Assembly (NCBI GenBank): GCA_964606085.1
Contig: CAZSFD010000055.1
Coordinates: 1 to 35,916, forward strand
Direction: 5' to 3'
Source of the DNA: CAIQJJ01 sp964606085
Lineage (GTDB): Bacteria; Chloroflexota; Anaerolineae; Anaerolineales; UBA4823
DNA: 35,916 nucleotides
Positions 14,032 through 22,266 of this stretch are shown here, piece after piece. The notes beneath the pieces were generated by a model. That model did not search any database. It saw only the letters and a list, made by a program, of their open reading frames with translations, and was not told the origin of the DNA. The position numbers and the translations under genes were made by a program. Every line of letters begins with the position of its first letter. Position 1 is the first letter of the stretch.

Positions 14032-15099
14032 TCATTTCTGCGCCAGCGTCACCAATTTCTTACACTCTGCCTGATACAGGGTGGCGATTTCGGCATTGTG
14101 GATCACCAGCACGTTCTCGTCGTTGGTTTTTTCGGCGTTGGTGCTGAAATTGTACGACCCCGTCCACACCACCTGTTGATCGATCACGAAGACTTTGTGG
14201 TGCATGTTGCGCGGGTTGGCGTCCAGCCACACGTCCAGGCCGGCGGTGCGCAGGGTGTCGTATTCGCTGTATTGGCCGTTCGATTTCACCTGGCTGGTCT
14301 CGAAAACGCCCGAAACCGTCACGCCATCCTGGTGGGCGGCCAGCAGCGCCTCGCCCAGGTCATCGGAGGTGAACGAGAAGGCCAGGAAGCAGATGCTTTG
14401 CCGCGCGCCATCTACCAGGTCGAGCAGGTGACGCGCCACGCCGTCATCGGGTGAGAAGTAGGTTTCGACCGCGGTGCCGCTGATGGTCAGGCTGGGGGAG
14501 GGGGTGTTGGCGCGCTTATCGGGGCCGAACAGGTCTTCCTCGAACATCTCGTTGAACTCGGTGAGATAGTTTTCGGCCAGTTTGCTCGAACGGATGCGGA
14601 TCAGGTTGTTGTTGTTGCGATAGGCCCCATTCGAGGTGAAGTTCATCGAACCCGTCCACACTTCCAGGCGGTCTATGACGACAAATTTGTTGTGCATCAG
14701 GCCATCACGCTGGTCGTCGCGCCAGGGGATGTCGGCGGCGATCAGCTTGTGGGTGGCCTTTTCATCGAGGTAATTGCTTTCCAACACCAGGCGCACGGCC
14801 ACGCCGCGCTGGTGGGCGCGCAACAGGGCGTCGGCCACGCTGTCGAGGTCGAGTTCGTGGGCGGCCACCTCCACGCTCAGGCGGGCGGCATCTATGGCAG
14901 CGGCCAGGGCTTCATCGGGGCCGCCTTCGAAGTAGTCGGACGCGCCGGGGTCGGTGAAGTAGAGGCTGTACCAGTTGGATGGCGGCGCAGGGGTTGGACC
15001 ATCTTGAAGGGGAGGAATGGGTGTGGGCGTATCGCAGGCGGAAAGGATGAGGGCGAGCAACGCCACGAGTAAACGCAGGGGGTTGGATTTCATCAGCAT
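14032..15099 (-). CDS. Phospholipase D-like lipoprotein with two HKD motifs
   Basis: A 355-aa exported protein. The N-terminus is a lipoprotein signal with lipobox SAC (Cys 22), then a Pro-rich linker. Two PLD domains follow: H136-x-K138-x4-D143 (HNKFVVID) and H300-x-K302-x4-D307 (HHKVFVID), each followed by a WTG-S-x-NF motif. Such enzymes cleave phosphodiesters in lipids or nucleic acids. The layout (HKD, then V-WTGS-x-NF) resembles PLD-family nucleases as much as lipases, so the substrate is open. AAGGAA precedes the start at 15099. A terminator follows the stop. Confidence 0.9.
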   Translation of the reverse strand: MLMKSNPLRLLVALLALILSACDTPTPIPPLQDGPTPAPPSNWYSLYFTDPGASDYFEGGPDEALAAAIDAARLSVEVAAHELDLDSVADALLRAHQRGVAVRLVLESNYLDEKATHKLIAADIPWRDDQRDGLMHNKFVVIDRLEVWTGSMNFTSNGAYRNNNNLIRIRSSKLAENYLTEFNEMFEEDLFGPDKRANTPSPSLTISGTAVETYFSPDDGVARHLLDLVDGARQSICFLAFSFTSDDLGEALLAAHQDGVTVSGVFETSQVKSNGQYSEYDTLRTAGLDVWLDANPRNMHHKVFVIDQQVVWTGSYNFSTNAEKTNDENVLVIHNAEIATLYQAECKKLVTLAQK

Positions 15100-15121
15100 T
15101 TTTCCTTGTTGATCGCGCAAC

Positions 15122-15148
15122 GTAGGGGCGGGTGCCATCCGCCCCTAC
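15122..15148. repeat. GTAGGGGCG palindrome, short form
   Basis: GTAGGGGCGG and CCGCCCCTAC flank a 7-nt loop. The same outer sequence bounds a longer copy at 25643-25717. It lies in the spacer between the PLD gene and the nucleotidyltransferase-GHMP gene. Confidence 0.75.
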
Positions 15149-15169
15149 CATTCTCTGATCCGCAAAAAA

Positions 15170-16324
15170 TCACCCATCCTTACGCCGGATGACGATTTGC
15201 ATGGCCCCTTCGATGTGCTGTTCGGCCACCAAAATCAGGTAGCCGCCGCCGCCTGCCCCCGAAACCTTCCAGCCCAGGGCGTGGTGGCGGTGCTGATCGA
15301 TCAGGTCGAGCATGGTCTGGTTGACCATGTTGGGGAACATGGCGATTTGCGCTTCGTAACCGGCGCGGATGTAACGGCCAAAACCGGCCAAATCTTTGGC
15401 GAGGATGGCATCCCAGCACGACAGGGCGGCATCGGAGAGTGCTTTGGCGCCATCGCGGGTGATGTGGGTGTTCGCCAGCACTGAAAAGCCACTTTCGCGC
15501 GGGCCAAGCGGCACCAGGTAAAGCGCCTTTTCGATGAAGCGCAGCACATCCTCGTCATGCACCGATTCGATGCGTTCGGGCCAGTAGGCGCCGTTGTAAT
15601 GGGCGATGTTCAGGCCAGGGAAAACGATGCCGATGGCATCCTGCGAGCCAGAGACTTCCTTCGTGCCAGGCGGGTTATCTACGGCGAAGAGGATTTTCGC
15701 CAGCCGTTCGGGGTCGCCGGCGGGCAGGCGCGGGCCCCACAGGTCGAGCGCTTTGTTGCGCGTGCTGGTGGCCATGCCGCTGCGCTCGTTGAATTCCACT
15801 TCGGGTTCGAGCGAGATGGTGATCACCGGGCCGGGGTATTTTTCGGACACCCACGGTTGGTCGAGCCAGCCGCCGGCCACATCAATGCGGTAGGGCATGG
15901 TGTGGATTTTGCGCAGGTCGGTGGTCGAGCGGGCATCCAGGCCGGGGTGGGGGGTGCGTTCGAGGATGATGTATTCGATGTCCAGGTCGTCGCACAGTTT
16001 CTTCTTGGCCGGCACATTGCCATCGGCATTGACGATGAAGATATCGGGCTTGATCTGCTTCAATTCTTCGACGAAATCGAGGATGCCCGACCCCCGCGAG
16101 ATAAACGCATCGGTCACGCAGCCAACCGATTTGACCATGTACAGGCGTTCTTCCTGGCTGTTGACCGGCGTGCGCCCTTTCAACTCATAGACGGTTTTAT
16201 CTGAGCCGAGCGCCACGTACAGGTCGCCGTATCGGGCGGCCTCGCGAAAGAAGGCGATGTGGCCGCTATGCAGCAGATCGTAGCAGCCGCTGACGAAGAC
16301 TTTTTTGCGAGAAGAAGATGTCAT
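15170..16324 (-). CDS. Fusion of cytidylyltransferase-like domain and GHMP-kinase-like domain
   Basis: A 384-aa two-domain protein. Residues 7-140 are a nucleotidyltransferase of the HxGH superfamily: VSGCYDLLHSGHIAF (HSGH at 19-22), the KGRTPVNSQEER region, and STTDLRK (133-139) in place of ISSTxIR. Residues about 143-384 resemble sugar kinases of the GHMP family: PYRIDVAGGWLDQP (144-157), SGSQDAIG (225-232) and the C-terminal SGAGGGGYLIL (355-365). The canonical middle ATP loop is not obvious; SGMATSTR (182-189) may replace it. The pairing suggests phosphorylation then nucleotidyl activation of a sugar, as in heptose or fucose pathways, but the substrate is not readable. The start lies 2 bp after the subtilase stop. 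Confidence 0.8.
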   Translation of the reverse strand: MTSSSRKKVFVSGCYDLLHSGHIAFFREAARYGDLYVALGSDKTVYELKGRTPVNSQEERLYMVKSVGCVTDAFISRGSGILDFVEELKQIKPDIFIVNADGNVPAKKKLCDDLDIEYIILERTPHPGLDARSTTDLRKIHTMPYRIDVAGGWLDQPWVSEKYPGPVITISLEPEVEFNERSGMATSTRNKALDLWGPRLPAGDPERLAKILFAVDNPPGTKEVSGSQDAIGIVFPGLNIAHYNGAYWPERIESVHDEDVLRFIEKALYLVPLGPRESGFSVLANTHITRDGAKALSDAALSCWDAILAKDLAGFGRYIRAGYEAQIAMFPNMVNQTMLDLIDQHRHHALGWKVSGAGGGGYLILVAEQHIEGAMQIVIRRKDG

Positions 16325-16326
16325 AA

Positions 16327-19257
16327 TTATGGGGTATTCAGGAACAGGAGGGGCAAATAGGTTCGCCACAGCACCCACGTATACACCGGTTCGCCAATCA
16401 CCTGGAATGAGAAATCTGCTGTGCGCAGGGCATAGGTATCATTCACCAGCAAGCCGCCCGTCGCGGGGGCCAGCACGGTCAGGGTGACGGTCTGAACCTG
16501 GCCGGGCGCCAGGGACGGCAGCAGCCAGGTGATGACATCGCCGCTTGTCGTGTACGGCAGGGTGGCGGTGATGAAGGTGGTGTGGGCGGGGAGTGTGTCG
16601 GTCAGCACCAGGGGGCCAGAAGGCTGGTTGGTGTGGTTGTTGGTGATCGTCAATGTGTAGGTGAGCCATTCGCCCACGCCCACCTGCGCCGCGGCCTGCT
16701 TCGCCAGCGAGAGCTGGTCGAGGATGCGCGTCACCACGGGCGGGCCGCCGATGGTTTGCGTCACTTCGGTGCTGTGAGCGCCGTAGAAGGCGTTGACGAT
16801 CTGGCCGCCGGGGTTGGCTGCGGGGCGCACCACCAACGCCAGGGTGCGGCTCTCGCCAGCCGCCAACGCCCCCACATCCCAGGTGACCACATCGCCGGTC
16901 AGCGTGTAGGGCAGGGTGGCGGTGATGAAGGTGGTGTGGGCGGGGAGGGTGTCGGTCAACACGAGCGGTCGCGAGGCCTGGCCGGGGTGCTGATTGGTCA
17001 GCGTCAGGGTGTAGGTCAGCCACTCACCGGCGCGCACGCTGGCCGGGGCGTCTTTGTCGAGCGAAAGGTTGTCGAGCAGGTGGGTTGTCACCGCCAACGC
17101 ACCGCCCAGGCTTTGCGACACATCCAGGCTGTGCAGGCCGTATTGGTTGTTGACCACCTGCTGCCCCGCCTGTTCATCTGGCAAAACGACCAGGCTCAGG
17201 CGGCGGCTTTCACCGGCGGCCAGCGCGCCCAGCGGCCAGGTCACAACGTCGCCGGTCAAGGTGTAGGGCGGGGTGGCGGCGACGAAGGTGGTATGGGTGG
17301 GGAGTGTGTCGGTCAGCACCAGGGCGGTGGTGCTGGCGGTGGCGCGCTGGTTGGTGACGGTAAGCGTGTAGGTGATGGGCTGTCCGTAGGCGGCCAGCGC
17401 CGGGCCGTCTTTCGCCAGTGACCACTGCTCAACCACTGCGCTGATCACCGCCGGGTTGCCCGCCACCGGGGCCACGTCTTCGCTTTGCACGCCGTAATCC
17501 TGGTTGATCAGGTGGCCTATGGCATCGCTTTCCGGTTGGACAACCAATGTGACCGAAATATGAGCGCCGCCGGCCATATCCCCCAAATCCCAGGTGATCA
17601 GGTTGTTCGACCGTGTGTAGGGCAGCGTGGCCGTGACAAACGCGGTGTGCTGTGGCAGTGTGTCGGTCAGGATCACGCCGTGGGTGGGCAAGAAGCCCGC
17701 GTGCGCAACGGTCAGCGTGTAGGTGATCGGCTGCCCCGGATGGGCGGTGGCTGGCCCTTGCTTGGAAATGGTCAACGTGTGCGTGCGGCCCAATTGATAG
17801 GCCGCCCAGGCATCTATGCGCCCCCAGCCATAGGTGTTGTTGGGGATGCTGCTGCCCGGCACGCCGCCGCAGCTCTGCCCGCTGGTGCGCGGCAGGGCCG
17901 AAGCGCGGATCAGGTCTTCAAGGGTATCTACGTCGCCGCGCAGCGCCGGGAAGGCCGAAAGGAGCAGCGCCACCTGACCGGCCACGTGGGGGGCGGCCAT
18001 GCTGGTGCCTTGCATATACGAGTATCCCGTGCCAGGAATTGCCGAGCGGATGCTCACGCCTGGTGCGCTGACGTCGGGCTTGGGCAGGCCGGTGTGAGCG
18101 GCTGGGCCGCGGCTGCTAAAACTGGCGATGGTATCGGAACTGTCGGTCGCGCCGACCGAGAAGGTGGCATCGTACACGCCGGGCGGGTCGTTGACGCTGT
18201 TGCACGCTGAACCGGCATTGCCCGCCGAGGCCACTACCATGATGCCGGCGGCGCGCACGTTTTCGACCACCGTTTGCATGGCCTGGATGGCGTTGGCATC
18301 GCAGCCTTCGCTGGCCGGGCAGCCCCACGAGTTGTTGATCACATCGGGGGCCAGGTCGGGGCGGGGGTCGGTGCCATTGATGCGGGTGGGGGCAAGGAAC
18401 CACTGGAAGCATTCGGTGTAGGTGGTGGGCGTGCCGTTGCCGTTGTTCATGTTGCGGCAGCCGATCCAGCGTGCGCCGGGGGCCATGCCGATCTGGTTGC
18501 TGCCGCCATCGTCGCCGACCATCGTGCCCATGGTGTGCGTGCCGTGGCCGTAATCGTCGCATGGCACGGGGGAATCGGCGCCGCACGAGCTGCCGCCGGT
18601 GTGGATGGCGTCGTGCCAGTCGTAATCGTGGTTGGCGTTGACGCCCGTCCAGCCGCGGTATTGGCTTTTGAGGGCGGGGTGATCCCAATCGTAGCCGGTA
18701 TCCTGTCCGCCGATGACCACGCCCTGCCCATCGAAGCCCGCCGCCCAGACATCATCGGCATTGACTTTGCTGATATTCCATTCGATGCCGGTGGGCGCGA
18801 GAATTTCGGGCTGTTGCGGGGGCGGCAGCAGGTCGGCGGCCACGCTGGGGTTGGCGGCGAGGTAGGCCACGTCGGCCCGGCGGGCCAGCGTTTGCGCCAG
18901 CGCCGCGTCGCCGCGCGTCCAGATCAAATTTGCCACCCAATAGGCGCGGTATTCAGCCTGCGCTGTTTGCAGCACGGCCACCACGGGCGGTTGGGTGCGG
19001 GCGGCCAGTTCGTTCAGCGTGCGGTACACATAGTCGCCTTTGGCCTGTTTGGAGGGCAAGGAAGCCGCCGCCGAGAGATCGGCCTGGGCGGCGAGGACGA
19101 TTAGAAAATCGGTCTCACCCTGTTCGAGGGCGCTCAATACCTGGGGCGATACTTTTGCTTGCCAGGGGGCGGCCTGCGCCGACGAAAACGCAACGGCAGC
19201 GAGAAGAAAGATGAGCAGCGCGCGGAGAAAGGTGGTTTTCATTGGGTCATTCGTCAT
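16327..19257 (-). CDS. Secreted subtilisin-like serine protease with four DUF11 repeats
   Basis: A 976-aa S8 protease. A signal peptide ends near residue 30 (SSAQA). An N-terminal propeptide-like region precedes the catalytic domain, with D186 (GGQDTG), H238 (DDYGHGTH), oxyanion N309 (NNSWG) and S419 (GTSMAAP). Four tandem DUF11-type beta domains of about 118 aa fill residues 490-960, each with the core TYTL and LTDTLP-x-HT-x-F. There is no sortase motif or C-terminal membrane helix. Cell-surface or secreted proteolysis is likely. The ATG at 19257 overlaps the DJ-1/PfpI stop (ATGA). A second ATG at 19242 is equally plausible, and neither has a clear ribosome binding site. Confidence 0.92.
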   Translation of the reverse strand: MTNDPMKTTFLRALLIFLLAAVAFSSAQAAPWQAKVSPQVLSALEQGETDFLIVLAAQADLSAAASLPSKQAKGDYVYRTLNELAARTQPPVVAVLQTAQAEYRAYWVANLIWTRGDAALAQTLARRADVAYLAANPSVAADLLPPPQQPEILAPTGIEWNISKVNADDVWAAGFDGQGVVIGGQDTGYDWDHPALKSQYRGWTGVNANHDYDWHDAIHTGGSSCGADSPVPCDDYGHGTHTMGTMVGDDGGSNQIGMAPGARWIGCRNMNNGNGTPTTYTECFQWFLAPTRINGTDPRPDLAPDVINNSWGCPASEGCDANAIQAMQTVVENVRAAGIMVVASAGNAGSACNSVNDPPGVYDATFSVGATDSSDTIASFSSRGPAAHTGLPKPDVSAPGVSIRSAIPGTGYSYMQGTSMAAPHVAGQVALLLSAFPALRGDVDTLEDLIRASALPRTSGQSCGGVPGSSIPNNTYGWGRIDAWAAYQLGRTHTLTISKQGPATAHPGQPITYTLTVAHAGFLPTHGVILTDTLPQHTAFVTATLPYTRSNNLITWDLGDMAGGAHISVTLVVQPESDAIGHLINQDYGVQSEDVAPVAGNPAVISAVVEQWSLAKDGPALAAYGQPITYTLTVTNQRATASTTALVLTDTLPTHTTFVAATPPYTLTGDVVTWPLGALAAGESRRLSLVVLPDEQAGQQVVNNQYGLHSLDVSQSLGGALAVTTHLLDNLSLDKDAPASVRAGEWLTYTLTLTNQHPGQASRPLVLTDTLPAHTTFITATLPYTLTGDVVTWDVGALAAGESRTLALVVRPAANPGGQIVNAFYGAHSTEVTQTIGGPPVVTRILDQLSLAKQAAAQVGVGEWLTYTLTITNNHTNQPSGPLVLTDTLPAHTTFITATLPYTTSGDVITWLLPSLAPGQVQTVTLTVLAPATGGLLVNDTYALRTADFSFQVIGEPVYTWVLWRTYLPLLFLNTP
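16561..17660. repeat. Intragenic tandem repeats of about 355 bp encoding DUF11 domains
   Basis: The phrase GGTGGCGGTGATGAAGG begins at 16561 and again at 16915, with a close variant at 17272 and a more diverged one near 17626. Spacings are 354, 357 and about 354 bp. The first two units are almost identical over 50 bp or more. Confidence 0.8.
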
Positions 19258-19802
19258 TCGTTATTCGTTATTGGGTGAACCGATTCCGCAGCCAGCGCTT
19301 TGACCAGTTCGCGGCAGAAGGCGGGGATGTCATCTACCACGCGGCCCCACACCAGGTTGCCGTGGCGGAAGGCGGGGGCATCTACCCAATCGGCCCCGGC
19401 GTTGAGCAGGTCGTCGCGAATGCCGATGGAGCCGGTGGCCTGATGGCCGCGCACCACACCGGCGGAGATCAGCACGCTGCCGGCGTGGCAGATGGCGCCG
19501 ATGATCTTGCCCTGTTCGTAGGTTTCGCGCACCAGCTTCAGCACCGCCGGGTAGCGGCGCAATTTGTCGGGTGCCCAGCCGCCTGGCACAACCAGGCCGT
19601 CAAATTCGGCTGCGCACACTTCCGCCGCATCGGCGTCGGCGGTGGCCTCCAGGCGATATTTGCCATGAAAGCGATCCAACCGGCTGCCGACGATGACGAC
19701 GTTGGCGCCTTCTTCGCGCAGGCGCATCACCGGCACCCAAAATTCGAGGTCTTCAAAGCCATCTTCGACCAGGTAGGCGATCCGTTTGCCTTGCAGTTTC
19801 AT
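19254..19802 (-). CDS. DJ-1/PfpI family protein
   Basis: A 182-aa class I glutamine amidotransferase-like protein of the DJ-1/PfpI group, whose members act as proteases, glyoxalases or deglycases, or have chaperone activity. The nucleophile elbow is AICHAG (C105, H106), and the acidic residues E13 and E17 in EDGFEDLEF are in the expected place. VVPGGWAPDKLRR matches the PfpI branch. AAGGAG precedes the ATG. Its stop overlaps the subtilase start, so the two may be coupled. The true activity cannot be settled from sequence. Confidence 0.92.
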   Translation of the reverse strand: MKLQGKRIAYLVEDGFEDLEFWVPVMRLREEGANVVIVGSRLDRFHGKYRLEATADADAAEVCAAEFDGLVVPGGWAPDKLRRYPAVLKLVRETYEQGKIIGAICHAGSVLISAGVVRGHQATGSIGIRDDLLNAGADWVDAPAFRHGNLVWGRVVDDIPAFCRELVKALAAESVHPITNNE

Positions 19803-19844
19803 AAGAATCTCCTTGTTTGTGAAGAAATCCGAAATTAGCCGTCA

Positions 19845-21374
19845 TTATAACCTGACCAGAATTTTCACTTCTTTCCAAATGAACGGCAGCGCCAGCAAGC
19901 TGCCTGCCGCCAGGCCGCCGAGGGTGCGCAGCAGCAAGGGCAAAGGCAAGAAGGTCATCAGGCCCCAGGCCAGCAGCGCCGCCAGGCCCGCCCCGGCCAA
20001 AATGCGCGGCAGGGCGTCGCGTACATCCAGCACGCCCGTGTAGCGGCGGTTGAGCAGCCACAGCAGCAAGAACGCCTGGGCGGTGAAGGCGAGGGTATCG
20101 GCCAGCGCCAGGCCCACCACACCCAACGCCTGCGAAAGCGTCCAGGCCAGGATCAGATACAGCGCAATTTGAAACAGCGCTCCCAGCAGCGGGAGGCGGG
20201 CGTTCTGGTTGGCGTAGAACGAGCGCACGGCCACTTCCAGCCAGGTGTGACCGAGCAGGCCAAGCAGGTAGGCGCGCACGGCCCAGGCCAGCAGGCTGTT
20301 CTGCGCCGCCTCGAAGCCAAAGGCCGCCTGTGCCAGCGGCTCGATGCCCACCGCCAGCAGCGCCGCCGCCGGCAGGGTGAGCGCCAGAAGCACCTGCAGC
20401 GAACGGTTGACCGTGAAGGTGAAGACGGCCAATTGCTGGCGGGCCACAAATTCGGCCAGCGAAGGCAGCAGGGCAATGGCGATGGCTGTGCCGATCAGCG
20501 TTTCGGGCAATTGCATGATGAACCAGCCATAATTCAGCACTGTCACCGAGCCTGCGGGCAGATGTGAGGCCAGGTTATCGCGGGCGATGAAATAGGCTTG
20601 CAGGCAGGCAATCGAAAGGATGCGCGGCCCCATCAACGCCAGCACTTGCGCCACGCCGGGGTCACGCAGGCCGAGCGAGGGCTGCCAGCGAAAGCCATAG
20701 TGCAGCAGTCCCGGCAGTTGGATCAGCAGGTGCAGGCAAGCCCCGATGATCACGCCATAGACCAGGCCATACAGCCCGAGGCCCAGGCCCACTGGCGGCA
20801 GCGATAGCGGCCCCAGCCCAATGGCGCGCCCCGGCTCGGCAGCCAGCACCACCACACCGAAAATCTGCCCCAGGTTGTAGAGCGTGGGGGCCAGGGCCGG
20901 CAGCAGGAAGTGCTGGTTGGCGTGCAGCCCGGCCATCATCGCCCCGCTGATCGAAAAGATCAGGATCGCCACCAGGTCGAGGCGCATCAGGCTGATCGTG
21001 AGCGCCTGGCGGGCCGGGTCGAAGCCGGGGGCCACCACATTTTCGACCAGCGGCTCGGCCAGGAGGATGATCACCAGCGAGATGGCTCCGGTGACCAAGA
21101 AGGCCAGGTTGAGCACGCGCGCGAAGAGTTCCCACGCCGCCGGGCGGCCTTGCTTTTCCAGGTATTCGGCCAGCACGGGGATGAAGGCCACCGTCAGCGC
21201 CCCGCCGGAGATCAGCGCCGAAAGCAGGTCGGGGATATTGTTGGAGGCGAGGAAAATGTCCAGTTCACCCGGTGCAAAGACGCGGCTGAACAGCGCCTGA
21301 CGGATGAAGGCGAAGACTTTATCTATGCCAAAGAAGAAGGCGATCAGCAAGGTGGCGCGGGCGATGCGGCTCAT
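19845..21374 (-). CDS. murJ: Lipid II flippase MurJ (MviN family)
   Basis: A 509-aa integral membrane protein with about fourteen helices. The N-terminus (FGIDKVFAFIRQALFSRVFAPG) followed by DIFLASNNIPDLLSALISGGALTVAFIPVLAEY is characteristic of MurJ, which moves lipid II across the membrane for peptidoglycan synthesis. The Arg in FIRQALFSR and later loop residues fit the cation-rich central cavity. It lies in a minus-strand run. A dispersed palindrome sits in the 106-bp spacer upstream. Another polysaccharide exporter of the MOP superfamily is the only alternative, and is less likely. Confidence 0.92.
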   Translation of the reverse strand: MSRIARATLLIAFFFGIDKVFAFIRQALFSRVFAPGELDIFLASNNIPDLLSALISGGALTVAFIPVLAEYLEKQGRPAAWELFARVLNLAFLVTGAISLVIILLAEPLVENVVAPGFDPARQALTISLMRLDLVAILIFSISGAMMAGLHANQHFLLPALAPTLYNLGQIFGVVVLAAEPGRAIGLGPLSLPPVGLGLGLYGLVYGVIIGACLHLLIQLPGLLHYGFRWQPSLGLRDPGVAQVLALMGPRILSIACLQAYFIARDNLASHLPAGSVTVLNYGWFIMQLPETLIGTAIAIALLPSLAEFVARQQLAVFTFTVNRSLQVLLALTLPAAALLAVGIEPLAQAAFGFEAAQNSLLAWAVRAYLLGLLGHTWLEVAVRSFYANQNARLPLLGALFQIALYLILAWTLSQALGVVGLALADTLAFTAQAFLLLWLLNRRYTGVLDVRDALPRILAGAGLAALLAWGLMTFLPLPLLLRTLGGLAAGSLLALPFIWKEVKILVRL

Positions 21375-21417
21375 GGGGTCATCTCAGGCTCCTGACTTGA
21401 AAATAGCGTTCCCTGGT

Positions 21418-21476
21418 CGTAGTGACGACGTAAGTCGTCCAATAAGCTGTGCTGAATGACTTACCTCGTCACTACG
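21418..21476. repeat. CGTAGTGACGA palindromic dispersed repeat
   Basis: CGTAGTGACGACGTAAGTCGT (first 20 of 21 bases shown in the arm 21418-21438) pairs with ATGACTTACCTCGTCACTAC (right arm 21456-21476). Of 21 positions, 19 pair. There is a 17-nt loop. No T-run follows on the minus strand, so a terminator role is not clear. Confidence 0.7.
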
Positions 21477-21480
21477 ATTT

Positions 21481-22266
21481 TTACTGGGCGCAGCATGGGT
21501 TGATCAGCAAGGGTAGATAGATGTGATCGGTGAAGTTGAAGCGGCGATAAACGGCCATATTTTCCAGCACCGCCCACGAAGCCAGAAACGACGAAAGCGG
21601 GAAAGCCTTTGTCAGGCCATCGTAGGCATCCACAGCCCAGACCGTCGTCGGGTCGTAACCGATCAGCATCATCGTATGTTCGTAGTGGGCGACGATGGCG
21701 GTGCGGTTTTGCGAATCGGTGTAGGCGATGGGCGTGCCATTCCACATCGCCCCGATGATCCACACGATCACCGGCCTGCCAGAGGCGATCTCGGCGCGCA
21801 CGAAATCCCAGGTCACGTTGCGCTCGCCATAGACGGGCAGGCCGAAGCTCACCAGGGCATCTTCGATGGGGTTGGCATGGACGCCGTAGCTGTTGGGTGG
21901 AATTTGGCCCCAGACGCCATCGGGGCTGCCCACGAAGCCGTAATTGGGGTTGTCGGAGCGGGGCAGGGCGGCGAAAATATCGGCTTCGCTGGCGGTGATG
22001 CCGAAGAAGGCGGCGAAATCGGAGGCTGAGCGTGATTCGCAGGTCAGGTTGCGCTGCTGGGCGTGGCCGATCACGCCGTTCACGTAGGCTGAGGCGGGCG
22101 GCCAGGTGGCATCATCGGCGCGGGCGGGGAGGAAGCGTGAGAGCAGGGGGGCGATGGCGAAAAGGAGTAATAGGACGCGGATGAACGCGGATAGACGCGG
22201 ACGTTGAATGGTTTTTATCCGCGTGTTTCCGCGTTCATCCGCGTCCCATTTCAAACGATTAAACAT
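21481..22266 (-). CDS. C39-like secreted cysteine peptidase
   Basis: A 261-aa exported protein resembling peptidase_C39_2 proteins. The candidate catalytic set is C76 (NLTCESRSAS), H197 (YEHTMMLIGYD) and D213 (AVDAYDG). A hydrophobic signal segment runs from about residue 28 to 48 (FIRVLLLLFAIAPLL). The first 25 residues are encoded by a dispersed palindromic repeat and are probably not conserved. The ATG at 22266 overlaps the upstream hydrolase stop (TATGTTTAA), suggesting coupling. Substrate unknown. Confidence 0.8.
   Translation of the reverse strand: MFNRLKWDADERGNTRIKTIQRPRLSAFIRVLLLLFAIAPLLSRFLPARADDATWPPASAYVNGVIGHAQQRNLTCESRSASDFAAFFGITASEADIFAALPRSDNPNYGFVGSPDGVWGQIPPNSYGVHANPIEDALVSFGLPVYGERNVTWDFVRAEIASGRPVIVWIIGAMWNGTPIAYTDSQNRTAIVAHYEHTMMLIGYDPTTVWAVDAYDGLTKAFPLSSFLASWAVLENMAVYRRFNFTDHIYLPLLINPCCAQ
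22173..22246. repeat. GGACGCGGATGAACGCGGA inverted repeat inside a coding start
   Basis: The left arm (22173-22202) begins GGACGCGGATGAACGCGGAT. The right arm (22217-22246) is its reverse complement with about 26 of 30 positions matching. The repeat forms the 5' codons of the C39-like gene. Confidence 0.78.

Noticed and set aside
16561..17660. Regular repeats considered as a CRISPR array
   Set aside because: The period of about 355 bp and the coding frame show tandem protein domains, not short repeats with spacers.
18274..19104. 276-aa plus-strand frame opposite the subtilase
   Set aside because: Low-complexity Ala/Val/Gly composition and antisense to the catalytic domain.
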